Part shown: positions 35,568 through 45,459 of the stretch, one piece after another
How the letters are laid out: every line of letters starts with the position of its first letter
Position numbering within the stretch: position 1 is the first letter of the stretch
NCBI GenBank assembly: GCA_030674185.1
Contig: CM060315.1
Location: 87,048,079-87,112,078, forward strand
Length of the DNA: 64,000 bases
Origin: Monoplex corrugatus
Lineage: Eukaryota; Mollusca; Gastropoda; Littorinimorpha; Ranellidae
Reading direction: 5' to 3'
The notes under the pieces: model-generated
Told to the model about the DNA's origin: nothing
Seen by the model: only the letters and a program-made list of their open reading frames with translations
The model's database searches: none
Position numbers and translations under genes: made by a program

Positions 35568-37297
35568 ATGACTACTGAAATTTCAGGCTTGATGGAGGAA
35601 AGGAGGAGGGCAAAGAGAAATGAGGAGATATACAGGAAGATAAACAAAGAAATCAGGAGTAGGTGCAATGAAGCTAAGGATGCTTGGCTGAACACAAAAT
35701 GCAAAGAAATAGAAGACCGACACAAAACGGATCATCAGGGTATGTACAGACAAATTGAAGGAAAAATACATGCACATCATCTGGTTGCTTAAATTCGAAA
35801 GAAAGACAAAATATTAGACAGATGGGGAGAGTACATTAAAGACCTTTTTGAGGATGACAGAAACGAAGAACACATTATAAAAAAAAAAACTTTGAAGTAC
35901 GACCCATAATGAAAGATAAAGTTAGAGCAGCACTGAAAAAGATGAAACCAGGAAAAGCCCCAGGACCAGACAACATTATTACAGAGATGATTGAAGCCCT
36001 GGAGGAATTTCGAATAGAAAAAATAACAGTCCTCCTGAGCGAAATTTACGACGCTGGAAAAATCCCCAAAGATATGTCAAAATCAATTTTCATTGCACTT
36101 CCAAAGAAGACAGGGGCTATAGAATGCGAACTCCATCGCACAATCAGTTTGATGAGTCATGTAACAAAAATCCTGTTAAGAATAATCATGATGAGGACAA
36201 AGAATAGAATCAAAGAGAAATAGCAGGAGAACGGTGTGGATTTGTGGAAGGGAAAGGAACTATTAATGCCATATACATCCTAAGAACTATCATAGATAGA
36301 TCAATTGAGATGAATAAGGATTTTATTTATGCTTTGTTAACTATACCAAGGCTTTCGATCGGGAACAAACAACTGGGAACAAACAGCTGCAAAAGAGGAG
36401 TCAGACAGGATTGCGTTTTGTCACCAGATCTGTTTTCACTTTACAGTGAAAACATCATGAGAAACCTAGAAGAAGACCCTGGATTAAAGGTTGGAGGGAA
36501 AATGATAAACAACATTCGATACGTAGATGACACCGTGCTAATTGCAGAAAATGAAAGGGACCTACAAAACCTTGTGAATATACTAGAAATAGAAAGCAAA
36601 GGTAAGGGGTTGGAACTAAACAGCAGGAAGACTGAAGTCATGGTGATCAGTAAAAAACATGAAATCCCCTCATGCAAAATAACAGCAAATGGCACAACCT
36701 TGACGTGACACAGGTTAATAAGTTCAAATACCTGGGAACGATCATTTCATCAGACAGCAGTTGCACATCAGAAATAACCGGCAGAATCGGCCAAGCCAAA
36801 ACAGCATTCAAGAAGTTGACAAGCGTTCTTACCAACAAATGCCTATCAATTAACATCAGGAAGAGAGTCCTGAATGTTATATAGAACCAATACTGTTGTA
36901 CGGATGTGAGGCGTGGACAGTCAACAAGCAAAGCCAGAACAAGATTGAGGCAGCCGAGATGTGGTTTCTAAGAAGAATGTTGAGAGTTCCATGGACAACA
37001 AAGAAAACAAACGAGACAGTCTTGATGGAGGCAGACACAAGAAGATCATTCATAAGTAAGATTAGGAAAAGACAGGCAACATTTATAGGCCATTTTATGA
37101 GGAAGGGGGATTTGGAGCACCTGGTCACAACGGGAAAGCTGGAGGGAAAGAGAGCACCAGGTAGACCCAGGGAGAAAATGCTAGACGGACTTGCGGAGTG
37201 GCTGAAGACGAGGAGGGTGGAGGAGATGCTTGGGGCAACAAGAGACAGAGACAAATGGAAGTCCATGATCGCCAACGCCATGTGGCAGGGCACCTGA
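35568..37297 (+). pseudogene. LINE-B reverse transcriptase and C-terminus, broken
   Basis: After an Arg/Lys-rich linker (35568-35790) come PGKAPGPDNI (finger, 35950), SLMSHVTKILLRI, a frame change near 36222, then KAFDRE in another frame (about 36345) followed at once by CKRGVRQDCVLSPDLFS. The palm segment between these is deleted. The active site reads YVDD (36520-36531). Frame changes near 36700 and a stop near 36883 lead to LYGCEAWTVNK, EMWFLRRMLRVPWTTKKTNE, FIGHFMRKG and a GRPRE basic tail ending at 37297. Confidence 0.87.
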
Positions 37298-37495
37298 TGA
37301 TGATATCATCATCATTATTAATATTATCATCATCATTATCATTAGAGTCCAACTGGTTTGTTTTAATCGGATGTGGCGGTGTCTGGCCAAATCAGTGGGT
37401 AGAATAAGTGATTTTGCTCTTACGCTGCTTTAAGCAAAGACTGCTGAATTGGTGTTGGCAAAACTTGGATGATGGCACGTTTCAATCATTATCAT

Positions 37496-37565
37496 TATTA
37501 TTGTTTGAAGCCAAGCTGACAGCACAGAGCCACATCAGGGCTATAACCTTTTCCAAACATACACC
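37496..37565 (-). mobile_element. 3' tail fragment of Unit-530/LINE-D type
   Basis: Plus strand ttgtttgaagccaagctgac then agcacagagccacatcaggg; only the shared tail is present. Confidence 0.6.
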
Positions 37566-38180
37566 TTGCTGACCCTGGAAAAAAAAAACTGGAAAATCCA
37601 CATAAGGAACAGATTTCCATTTCATAGAATGAAACAAACTGCTTAGAGTAAACTTGTTTTACTTTGAGCTGAATATATAGACTTATACCAAATGTCCTCG
37701 TTAAATTGAGGTTTGGTGTTAGTGACACTGCTGTACATTTATATCGTTGCAGAATACATTGGAACTTGGAAACATTTCCTTTGTGTGAATGCTCTGCAAA
37801 CAATGACTAACGGTGTGTCCCTTTGTGCCACAAATTTTATAAAGCGCTTGACCGACATAAGTCAATATTTCATCATAATTCGGTGTTTCTTTTTTTTTTT
37901 TTTTTTAACGTTTTTAAACTTTTAAGTGATTCAGATCTAAATGGCAAGGGTGAGTTGGCCTTGACACGCCCGACTATCTTGAATGCGCCAGTACAAACCA
38001 AGGAGGTGGACAGATTTCTATGAAAAGAGGAAAAAAAAAAAAACGGCGACAGCAGAGGGGCATCCAGGAGTCAATCCGGATGTGGCCTTGGCCCCCATAG
38101 TGTCAGCAGTTAACGGACAAAACACTTGCTTGACAGGAGTTTCTCCCTTGTGGACCTTCTGCTGTCCGGCTCTCCCAAGA
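37566..38180. other. No feature recognised
   Basis: Poly-T run at 37890-37908 and poly-A at 38030-38043; otherwise nothing. Confidence 0.5.
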
Positions 38181-38181
38181 A

Positions 38182-38227
<46 letters not shown>

Positions 38228-38230
38228 TGC

Positions 38231-38300
<70 letters not shown>

Positions 38301-38357
38301 TGTGTGTGTGTGTCTGTGTCTGTGTGTGTGTGTCTGTGTGTGTGTGTGTCTGTGTGT
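38181..38357. repeat. (GT)n/(GCGT)n microsatellite
   Basis: GT with GCGT block and GTCT interruptions. Confidence 0.95.
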
Positions 38358-38359
38358 AA

Positions 38360-38480
38360 AATGGAATCTTACAAAAACTTGAAAATTACATCTGTAAGAA
38401 CATCTGTGAAGAGTCTGCTGTACAGTGCAATCAAAGCATTCAATAAGGTGTTTGATGCTAAGTAGCTCGTCACACATAGT
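38360..38480 (-). pseudogene. LINE-D C-terminal fragment
   Basis: Minus strand reads CDELLSIKHLIECFD, matching the LINE-D C-terminus at 30585-30610 and its downstream codons. Broken off by the GT microsatellite. Confidence 0.6.
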
Positions 38481-38620
38481 GACTAGTTAAGTAACCTTAA
38501 CACGATAATGAACAATTAGAATGTTCACAACCTCACACGTAGTCACTAGTTAAGTAATCTTAATTTGATAATGAACATGATAATGAACAATTGAAATTTT
38601 CACGACCTCACACGTTTTAA
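38470..38620. repeat. About 63-bp tandem duplication
   Basis: cacatagtgactagttaagt and cacgtagtcactagttaagt start two related units. Confidence 0.7.
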
Positions 38621-38686
38621 AATGATGGAACTATTAACCAAGCAAATTCAAATAAAAATGGAACTAATTCTGGCCTCTCTCACACT

Positions 38687-38690
<4 letters not shown>

Positions 38691-38752
<62 letters not shown>

Positions 38753-38773
38753 CTCCTCTCTCTCTCTCTCTCT
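38691..38773. repeat. (CA)n(CT)n microsatellite at the 5' break of LINE-C
   Basis: CA run to 38750, short spacer, CT run to 38773; LINE-C coding sequence starts directly after. Confidence 0.95.
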
Positions 38774-38774
38774 A

Positions 38775-40525
38775 AAAGTGGTGTGAATGGAAAATTATAT
38801 ATGGTCCTAAGAGGAGTTTACAACTCAGTGCTTGCATGCGTGCGTGAGAAGTGTGTATATTCAGATTATTTCGAATGCCCTAAAGGAGTGAAACTGGGGT
38901 GTCAATTGAGTCCTCAATTGTTTTCATTTTTCATTAATGAATTAGCAGTGGAACTGTCAAGAAAAGGCAGGCATGAAATTCAAATTATCCCTGGGGCTAT
39001 TGAGATATTCCTATTGCTGTTTGCAGGCGATGTTATTCTTCTCTCTGGTACAGTCAAAGGCTTACAAAACCAGTTAAATGTTTTAAAGGAAGAATCGGAT
39101 CGACTAGTTTTAACAGTTAACATGGATAAAACTAATATTATGATTTTCAGGAAGGGTGGACATTTATCAAAACACGAAAAATGGTTCTATGGAATTAACG
39201 AGATTAAAGTTGTTAATTCTTATAAATACTTAGGAATGATATTTTCGACAAAATTAAGTTTAAATTATGCATGGGAAGAATCTTGTAATAAAGGGGAAAA
39301 GGGTGTTATTGAAATTCTAAAATCCTTACGGAAGCTCAATTCTATTGATTGTAATTTATATTGGAAAATGTTTGATACACAGATAGAACCTTTACTTACA
39401 TATGCAGCTGAAGTATGGGGTCTTACTGTAAATCCACATATGGAAAAAGTGCATACATATGCTATAAAACGTTTTTTGGCTGTACCAATTCACTCTTCTA
39501 ATACTGTTTTATATGGAGAAACTGGAAGATATCCTTTATACATTAGAACTTTTGTGAAGAGTATTAAATACTGGTTGAAATTGTTAAGGCTTCCACAATC
39601 TCGGTTATGTAAACAGGCATATGAAATGATGGTTACTCAAATGGAAATAGGAAAACAGAACTGGGCCTATCAGGTAAAAAAGGCTTTATCAGAACTTGGG
39701 TTTGGAATCGTGTGGTTGTCCCAGGGAGTAGGAAATGAGTGTCAGTTTATTAATGAATTTAAAGACAGGCTTATTTGTTCGTTTAAACAAAATTGGCACT
39801 CAGATATGGAAAACAAAGAAAAATATAGTTGGTTCTTCTCATTTAAAGATGTTTTTCAAACCGAAAAATATCTGTGTTGTTACGGATAAATAGCAAAGAA
39901 CTAATTACGCAAGATTTAGATTAAGAACACTTGGTTTCAATGCAAATAAAAATTGGTTTCAACCTGGGACGTCCACAGTATATCCTTGCTCCTTATGTGG
40001 AAACAATGTCGATAATGAAAAACACTTTTTATTCCAATGCCAAATTTTTGACACAATACATGGAAAATGCAAAGTTTTTGAATCCGACATGGCCAAAAGA
40101 CAAAATGTCTCTATTTTGTCGTCTGATGACGAAGTCATAATCAAATCAGTGGCACTATACATTGCGGAAGCACAAAAATAACACAAACACTTACAAGCCC
40201 GACAATAGTGCTAGACAATATCATACTGGGATTAATTTAATCTCTTTTGACTGACGTGGGCTATATCACGTTAACTCCAAAAGAAGCCGCTTTATTATAG
40301 ACTCTGTTTTGTAAAGAGCTGTTTTCATTTGCTTTATTTTGCTTTGTTTGCCGATAATTTAAGAGTAGCTAATAATATGAAAATAATGGTATATTTGTAG
40401 AATATGTTAGAAGTGGATATTGAAAGGGTATATAGACACTTAAGGGTCTACTATACATGTTAACAAAAAAACAAAAACAAAAAAACAAAAAAACAAAAAC
40501 AAAAAAACAAATAAATAAAAGGCAT
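38775..40525 (+). pseudogene. LINE-C RT C-terminal half and 3' UTR, catalytic Asp lost
   Basis: An open frame to 39889 covers YNSVLACVREK, GVKLGCQLSPQLFSFFINEL, then FAGDVILLS where FADD is expected (first catalytic Asp replaced by Gly, codon GGC). A thumb region follows with FRKGGHLSKHEKWF, YLGMIFSTK, LLTYAAEVWG. After a frameshift near 39890, YPCSLCGNNVDNEKHFLFQC forms the zinc-knuckle. The 3' UTR ends in an A/C-rich tail (40464-40520). Clade is not resolved: RNase H is absent and the C-terminal knuckle is of CR1/L2-like style. Confidence 0.85.
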
Positions 40526-40641
40526 AGTTATGTCCATTGTTAACAGAGTATTATGGGGCAGTTATGTGAAGATTATATTATTATCACTAAATGTAAGGTT
40601 TGGGTGGTCTAGCCCAGATGTTTCATCATATTACAGTTTTG

Positions 40642-40735
40642 ATGTGTGTGTGTGTGTGTGTGTGCGTGCGCACGAGCGCGTGCCCGCGTGTGAGTGTATA
40701 TGGGTGCGTGTGTGTGTGTGTGGGTGTGGGTGTGT
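40642..40735. repeat. (GT)n/(GCGT) microsatellite
   Basis: Compound run. The following 280 bp hold only poly-T runs. Confidence 0.9.
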
Positions 40736-41017
40736 GAAAAAGATTTTGGTTTGCCTAAACCTAGACAAATTATTGGCCTGAATGTAAGAACACTGTTCTG
40801 ATATTTTTTTTTTTTTGCATTATGTAGTACTGATAAAATGGATGATTGTTCATTATATATGATTTGAATATGTTCCGACTGTTCAAGGAATGGATGTTCG
40901 ATATTTTTTTTTTTTTTTTTTGATTATGCGTGAAGAATTTGCGCACATACAAAGAGTGGATTATGTGTCGCACTACTGGAAAATTGTTATCCCCCTTGTC
41001 AAAAGACCTTTTCGGGT

Positions 41018-41043
41018 AATGACAATAAACAGTTTCAGTTTCA

Positions 41044-41116
<73 letters not shown>
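41018..41116 (+). repeat. Retroelement-like tail (AATAAA, GTTTCA repeats) running into (CT)n
   Basis: gacaataaacagtttcagtt, then further TTTCAG units, then CT to 41116. The tail type is common at snail SINE/LINE 3' ends; no body could be assigned upstream. Confidence 0.55.
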
Positions 41117-41262
41117 AAATTTTTTTGTCTTCTTCAATTTCCTTCCAGACGGATTTTTAATGGTGATGTTTTTCTGTTTTATGTGTTTCTCAAAATGACT
41201 GTCGATACTAACGACAGTCGTTGCTGTCGTTGGTATTGATCTCACCCACAGCTCCAAGACAG

Positions 41263-41270
41263 CACACACA

Positions 41271-41336
<66 letters not shown>

Positions 41337-41495
41337 TGTGTGTGTGCGCGAGCGCGCGCGTGTGTGTGCTTGTATGTGTTGTGTGTTTGTGTGGATGTGT
41401 GCGTCGTGTGCAGTAGCGTATATGTGTGCAACTATATGTGTGCGTATGTGTGGTATGTGTATGTGTGTATTGTGTGCGTGAATGTGTGTGCGTGA

Positions 41496-41538
<43 letters not shown>

Positions 41539-41571
41539 TGGTGTGTGTGTGTGGTGTGTGTGCGTGTGCGT

Positions 41572-41630
<59 letters not shown>
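41263..41630. repeat. (CA)n then (TG)n compound microsatellite
   Basis: CA to 41333, then abrupt switch to TG with GC and other variants. This strand switch gives a large imperfect CA/TG palindrome. Confidence 0.93.
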
Positions 41631-41632
<2 letters not shown>

Positions 41633-41856
41633 GACGATGAAAGAACTAGGAAGGCGTATCTTTTAAGGTCCGTGTGACAGTGTGTACGTGCATGTTAACG
41701 TGTACGTCTATCTGTGTCCGAACGTGCATGTTCATCTGTGTGCATATATGCACACCAGTGTGCATGCCACTTTTTCTGTGCGCGCGCGTGTATACGCGAG
41801 TGATAAGGGAGGGAGGGGAAAGGATGAGCAAAATTGTAACGGAAAATATATATATA

Positions 41857-43467
41857 TACTCCTAATCATAATTTAAGGGCCACTTCTTCCTTCCTCTCTA
41901 ATTTTAAGTTGAAATAATTGACAATGTTTAGAATTGATTCTATGTTTTAGTTCATCATTTCCACACCTGTTTTGGAAAAAGAAATTAGCACAATGACCCA
42001 TTAGTGAACAGCACATGCATTTAAAGGAACATCCCCCCCTTTTCAAAAAACAGAAAGTGTCAGATTTTGCCAATCTGTTTTCAATATCGCGTGTGTCCGC
42101 CCCGAGCCTGGATGCATGCTTCACAGCGCCGATGCATCGACCCCACAAGGGTACGGAGTGTGTCCTGAGGGATGGCCGCCCACTCGATCTGCAGGATGTC
42201 GACCAGCCTGGCCAGGGTGCCCGGTGGGGGGTGGTTGTCCCTGATGCGCCTCCCGAGCACATCCCAGAGGATTGGGTTCAGGTCAGGTGAGCACGCTGGC
42301 CAGGCCATACGGACGACTTCATGCTGCTCCAGGAAGTCGGTCACAAGGCGTGCTCGATGCGCAGGTGCATTGTCGTCCTGGAAGATGGCGCCTTGACCAA
42401 GGTCCACAAGCGCAGGCAGTGCCACGGCCGCCAGAACCTCGTCCCGGTACCGGACCCCGTTCAGGATGCCGTCAATGGGGAGCAGGGGGGTCCGGGTACC
42501 ACGGCTCATGCCACCCCACACCATCACCGACCCGCCGCCGTACCGGTTATGCTCTTGGACAGTGGCGTCAGCGAACCTCTCCCCTTGACGTCGCCACACC
42601 CGAGCCCGGCCATCGTTAAAGGTCAGGGTGAACCTGGACTCATCCGAAAACAAGACCCGGGCCCACTGTTGCCTTGTCCAGGTCACGTGCTCCCTGGCCC
42701 AGGTCATGCGGCGCACTCTGTTGACCGGTGACAGCACGGGTCGGACGGCCGGTCTCCGTGACCTCAAGTTTGCCTCATGTAGCCGTCTTCTCACCGTGCT
42801 GCAGCTGATGTTAGCACCTGTTGCGTCCCTCAGCTGACCCCTCAAGGTCACCGCAGTGGATGCCCTTTCCCTCAGGACGGAGAGGGCAAGGTAGCGGTCT
42901 TGCTGTCTTGTCGTTACTCTGGGTCGACCCGTGTGACGCCTTTCCTGGACTGCTCCAGTCTCATTGAAGCGCTCCAGCAGTCTCTGGATTGTGGAATGCG
43001 ACACTTCAAGTCGTCTAGCAACTTCCCGCTGCGCTAGGCCTTCATCAAGCAGAGCGAGGGCTCTCCCCCGCTGCTCATCCGTCATCCGTCGTCTTGCAAG
43101 CATGGTTAAAACGAACCAAGAACGGGTCCTTTTTATCCTCGTCTGCGGGCAACTTTGGCTGGAGTAGTGTTCAAAAAGGGCTTGCCTTGCACGTGCAAAG
43201 CGAATTTTGTCGCTACCTTGCCTTCGTCGTCAGAGAGACCCTGCTGAAGATTCGACAATTTCGTGTGGAAATTGTCTTCCTTGGGCCGCCCATTGCAAAT
43301 CGGCAAATCCCCAAACACGTGCCAAAAGGAAACTGCAATGTTGTCTGAGCTCTTATCCATTCAGTTACGGCAACGAATTGGAGAAAAGAGTAAGAGAAAA
43401 TAGGTTATTTCTCCTTTCAAAAATTGACTCAAAAACGTTCCTGGCCCTTCAATAATGACGTGTAGTA
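41857..43467 (-). mobile_element. Tc1-like transposon, copy B (full length)
   Basis: 1611 bp with TIRs starting TACT, sharing TCAT.ATT and AAGGGCCA, flanked by TA (41855-41856, 43468-43469). It carries one transposase gene with 364 bp of upstream DNA and 224 bp downstream. Near identical to copies A and C. Confidence 0.95.
42081..43103 (-). CDS. Tc1-family transposase, 340 aa, catalytic Glu missing
   Basis: Cut-and-paste transposase acting on the element TIRs and inserting at TA. It starts at ATG 43103. Residues 7-46 are the first helix-turn-helix, GRPR (59-62) the hook, about 66-115 the second helix-turn-helix. Catalytic residues: D154 in FSDESRF and D244 in QDDNAPAH. In DD34E enzymes the Glu follows SPDLNPI after 34 residues. 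Here I278 is followed by Leu-Trp, so the Glu and one neighbour are absent, consistent with an in-frame 6-bp loss. Length is typical. Probably inactive, though still able to bind DNA. Confidence 0.92.
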   Translation of the reverse strand: MLARRRMTDEQRGRALALLDEGLAQREVARRLEVSHSTIQRLLERFNETGAVQERRHTGRPRVTTRQQDRYLALSVLRERASTAVTLRGQLRDATGANISCSTVRRRLHEANLRSRRPAVRPVLSPVNRVRRMTWAREHVTWTRQQWARVLFSDESRFTLTFNDGRARVWRRQGERFADATVQEHNRYGGGSVMVWGGMSRGTRTPLLPIDGILNGVRYRDEVLAAVALPALVDLGQGAIFQDDNAPAHRARLVTDFLEQHEVVRMAWPACSPDLNPILWDVLGRRIRDNHPPPGTLARLVDILQIEWAAIPQDTLRTLVGSMHRRCEACIQARGGHTRY

Positions 43468-43472
43468 TATGT

Positions 43473-43860
43473 GTGCTTGTGTATGTCATCCTTCCTGTAA
43501 TTTATCCCTTGCCTCAGGAAAAAATCTATTCCAGTTTGTTATTTGCAAAATTAATACTGACGATGATCGCTAAAGGCTAAAGGACAGTAGTGTTAAGTTC
43601 CACTGGACATGTCTTACAGCTAGTCCTTTCTACTACACATATATAGCGTATGCGGATACTACACGGGCAGACAGTCTGAAGTCCATCTGATTTCAAACCT
43701 CTGGCGAAGGAAATCTGGTAATCCACCGTGAAAGAATCGTACATTTCTGCAGCTGTCGTGAAGCTTCTTCTTCTTCTTCATCTTCATCTTCATCTTCATC
43801 ATCTTCTTCTTCTTCTTCATCTTCCCTTCCTTCTCCTTCTCCTCTTCCTCCTCCTCCTCC
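43473..43860. repeat. Unrecognised DNA then TTC/TCATCT-rich tract (43762-43862)
   Basis: CTT, CATCTT and CTC triplets. Bases 43605-43650 resemble 3600-3650 (tcttacagctaatcct). Confidence 0.7.
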
Positions 43861-43862
43861 CC

Positions 43863-44280
43863 CTTTACTGTTCACCAGACTCTTTGAGCTTGGTCGCATG
43901 TGTGCCAAGCCTCGGTCTCTGCGAATGGTTTGGCAATCTTTGTCAATCTATTGTTTTCTCCATCTTTCCTTTCATCTCCCTCCCTCAACAGTTCCCTGGA
44001 GGATTGATTTAGCAAGGTCAATGGATCTTATTACATGGCCATACCAACCAAGTTTCCTGTTCTTAATTGTACAAGTAGTCAGCATATCTTTCTACGGTCC
44101 AATGTTCTGCCTGATGGTTTGGCGCAATCGTTCACTGGTGATACGATCAATGCTGAGTATCCTGCGATAACATATCATTTCCATGGCTTGGATTCCTCTT
44201 TGTAAATCTGCTGTGAGAGTCCATGTTTTATAGACATACAGAAAGCCTGTAGGCAGACAGATGAACCATACGCACACGAT
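43863..44280 (-). pseudogene. RTE-like LINE C-terminal fragment (another family)
   Basis: Minus strand: LYVYKTWTLTADLQRGIQAM, CYRRILSIDRITSERLRQ, then a stop, KNRKLGWYGHVIRS and LAKSILQGTVEGG. These are hallmarks of an RTE-type LINE C-terminus distinct from LINE-A and LINE-B. Confidence 0.75.
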
Positions 44281-44479
44281 TTGGACATAGCATCAAGGAG
44301 CATTCGGAAGCCACTTCAATTCAAACCGTTGACTTCAATTCAAACACTGTTGTGAATTATTCACAGATTTCTGAATCTGTCGGAAAGCTATATGGCTTAT
44401 ACTTGTCACAGAGAACAGTTTCAACCCAGAATGAAATTGGAATAGAAAAACATGTTACTGGGTTACCAGATAATCATGT

Positions 44480-44890
44480 TTTCCCTTAATCAAATGTCGA
44501 CGCAGATTGCCACAAGCGTAAAACTGAATTAGGTAGTAACAGATAGGCAAAGCAGAACATGTAAGTTATGTGATTACGACAACGCCTTAGGCAATGAGTT
44601 TCACTTTATTTTTGAATGTCCTCAATTCCACGATGACCGACTGAAGTTCATTCCACAAAAATATCTGGCAGTTAAATTAACGTTCTCATTGTGTAACTTC
44701 ATTTCTGGAAAGAAAAAAAAGCAACTGAAATTAGCAAAATCTATCCTTAGACCTAAGATCATTTCAGGTGCATTTTTCTTTGTTGGACTGTTACAAATTG
44801 TCCTTTTTCATATTATAGATCCTGATGGATTTTCGTTTCTTTGGTGTTATCCTCCATGCCCCAATTGGGATCAAAGAATTATTTAACATC
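44480..44890 (+). pseudogene. LINE zinc-knuckle C-terminal fragment
   Basis: TCKLCDYDNALGNEFHFIFE followed by CPQF gives a CxxC...HxxxxC knuckle as in LINE-C, but diverged. Stops precede it. Confidence 0.6.
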
Positions 44891-45085
44891 GAATCTTTTG
44901 TAATCTTTATAACTAGGAATATGAGTACATGCCATTTTTCAGGAGCGATGGGTGGAATTCTATAACTGGATAAAATGACGAGCGGATCCACGGAATATGA
45001 CGACACATCCTACACACACACCTCACTTTAAAATAGACAACTGCCTGTTGCAAAACTATCTCAGCACACAGACACGCGTGCGCGT

Positions 45086-45094
45086 GTGCACGCG

Positions 45095-45166
<72 letters not shown>

Positions 45167-45205
45167 CACGCACACGCACACGCACACGCGCACGAGCACG
45201 AGTAT
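45086..45205. repeat. (CA)n/(CGCA)n microsatellite
   Basis: CA to 45133, CGCA to about 45168, then CACACG variants. Confidence 0.94.
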
Positions 45206-45297
45206 TCACACACAACAGACGATGAGCAGTGAGATACGTTATTTGAGAAGAGCTGTCAACAGGACTAGGCGCGATATGACCAGAAATACTAAGAATA

Positions 45298-45456
45298 TTA
45301 TCATCAATACTATCATCACCGTTATCATCATCATCATCATCATCATCATGATGATATTATTATTATTATTATTATTATTACTATTGTTGTTGTTATCATC
45401 ATCATCATCATCATCATCATATTATTATTATTACTATTGTTGTTGTTGTTGGTGGT
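45298..45456. repeat. ATC/ATT/GTT trinucleotide tract
   Basis: Directly precedes the 23-bp array. Confidence 0.92.
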
Positions 45457-45459
45457 GTT

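Larger units (their letters stand above)
34050..37345 (+). mobile_element. LINE-B (RTE/BovB-like), nearly full length
   Basis: About 3.3 kb, with a 5' UTR (34050-34516, also present at 50500-51000), endonuclease, RT and C-terminal domain, ending in an ATC-repeat tail (37303-37345). Relatives are at 4700, 5536 and 50430. Broken by stops, frameshifts and a deletion, so not autonomous now. Confidence 0.87.
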
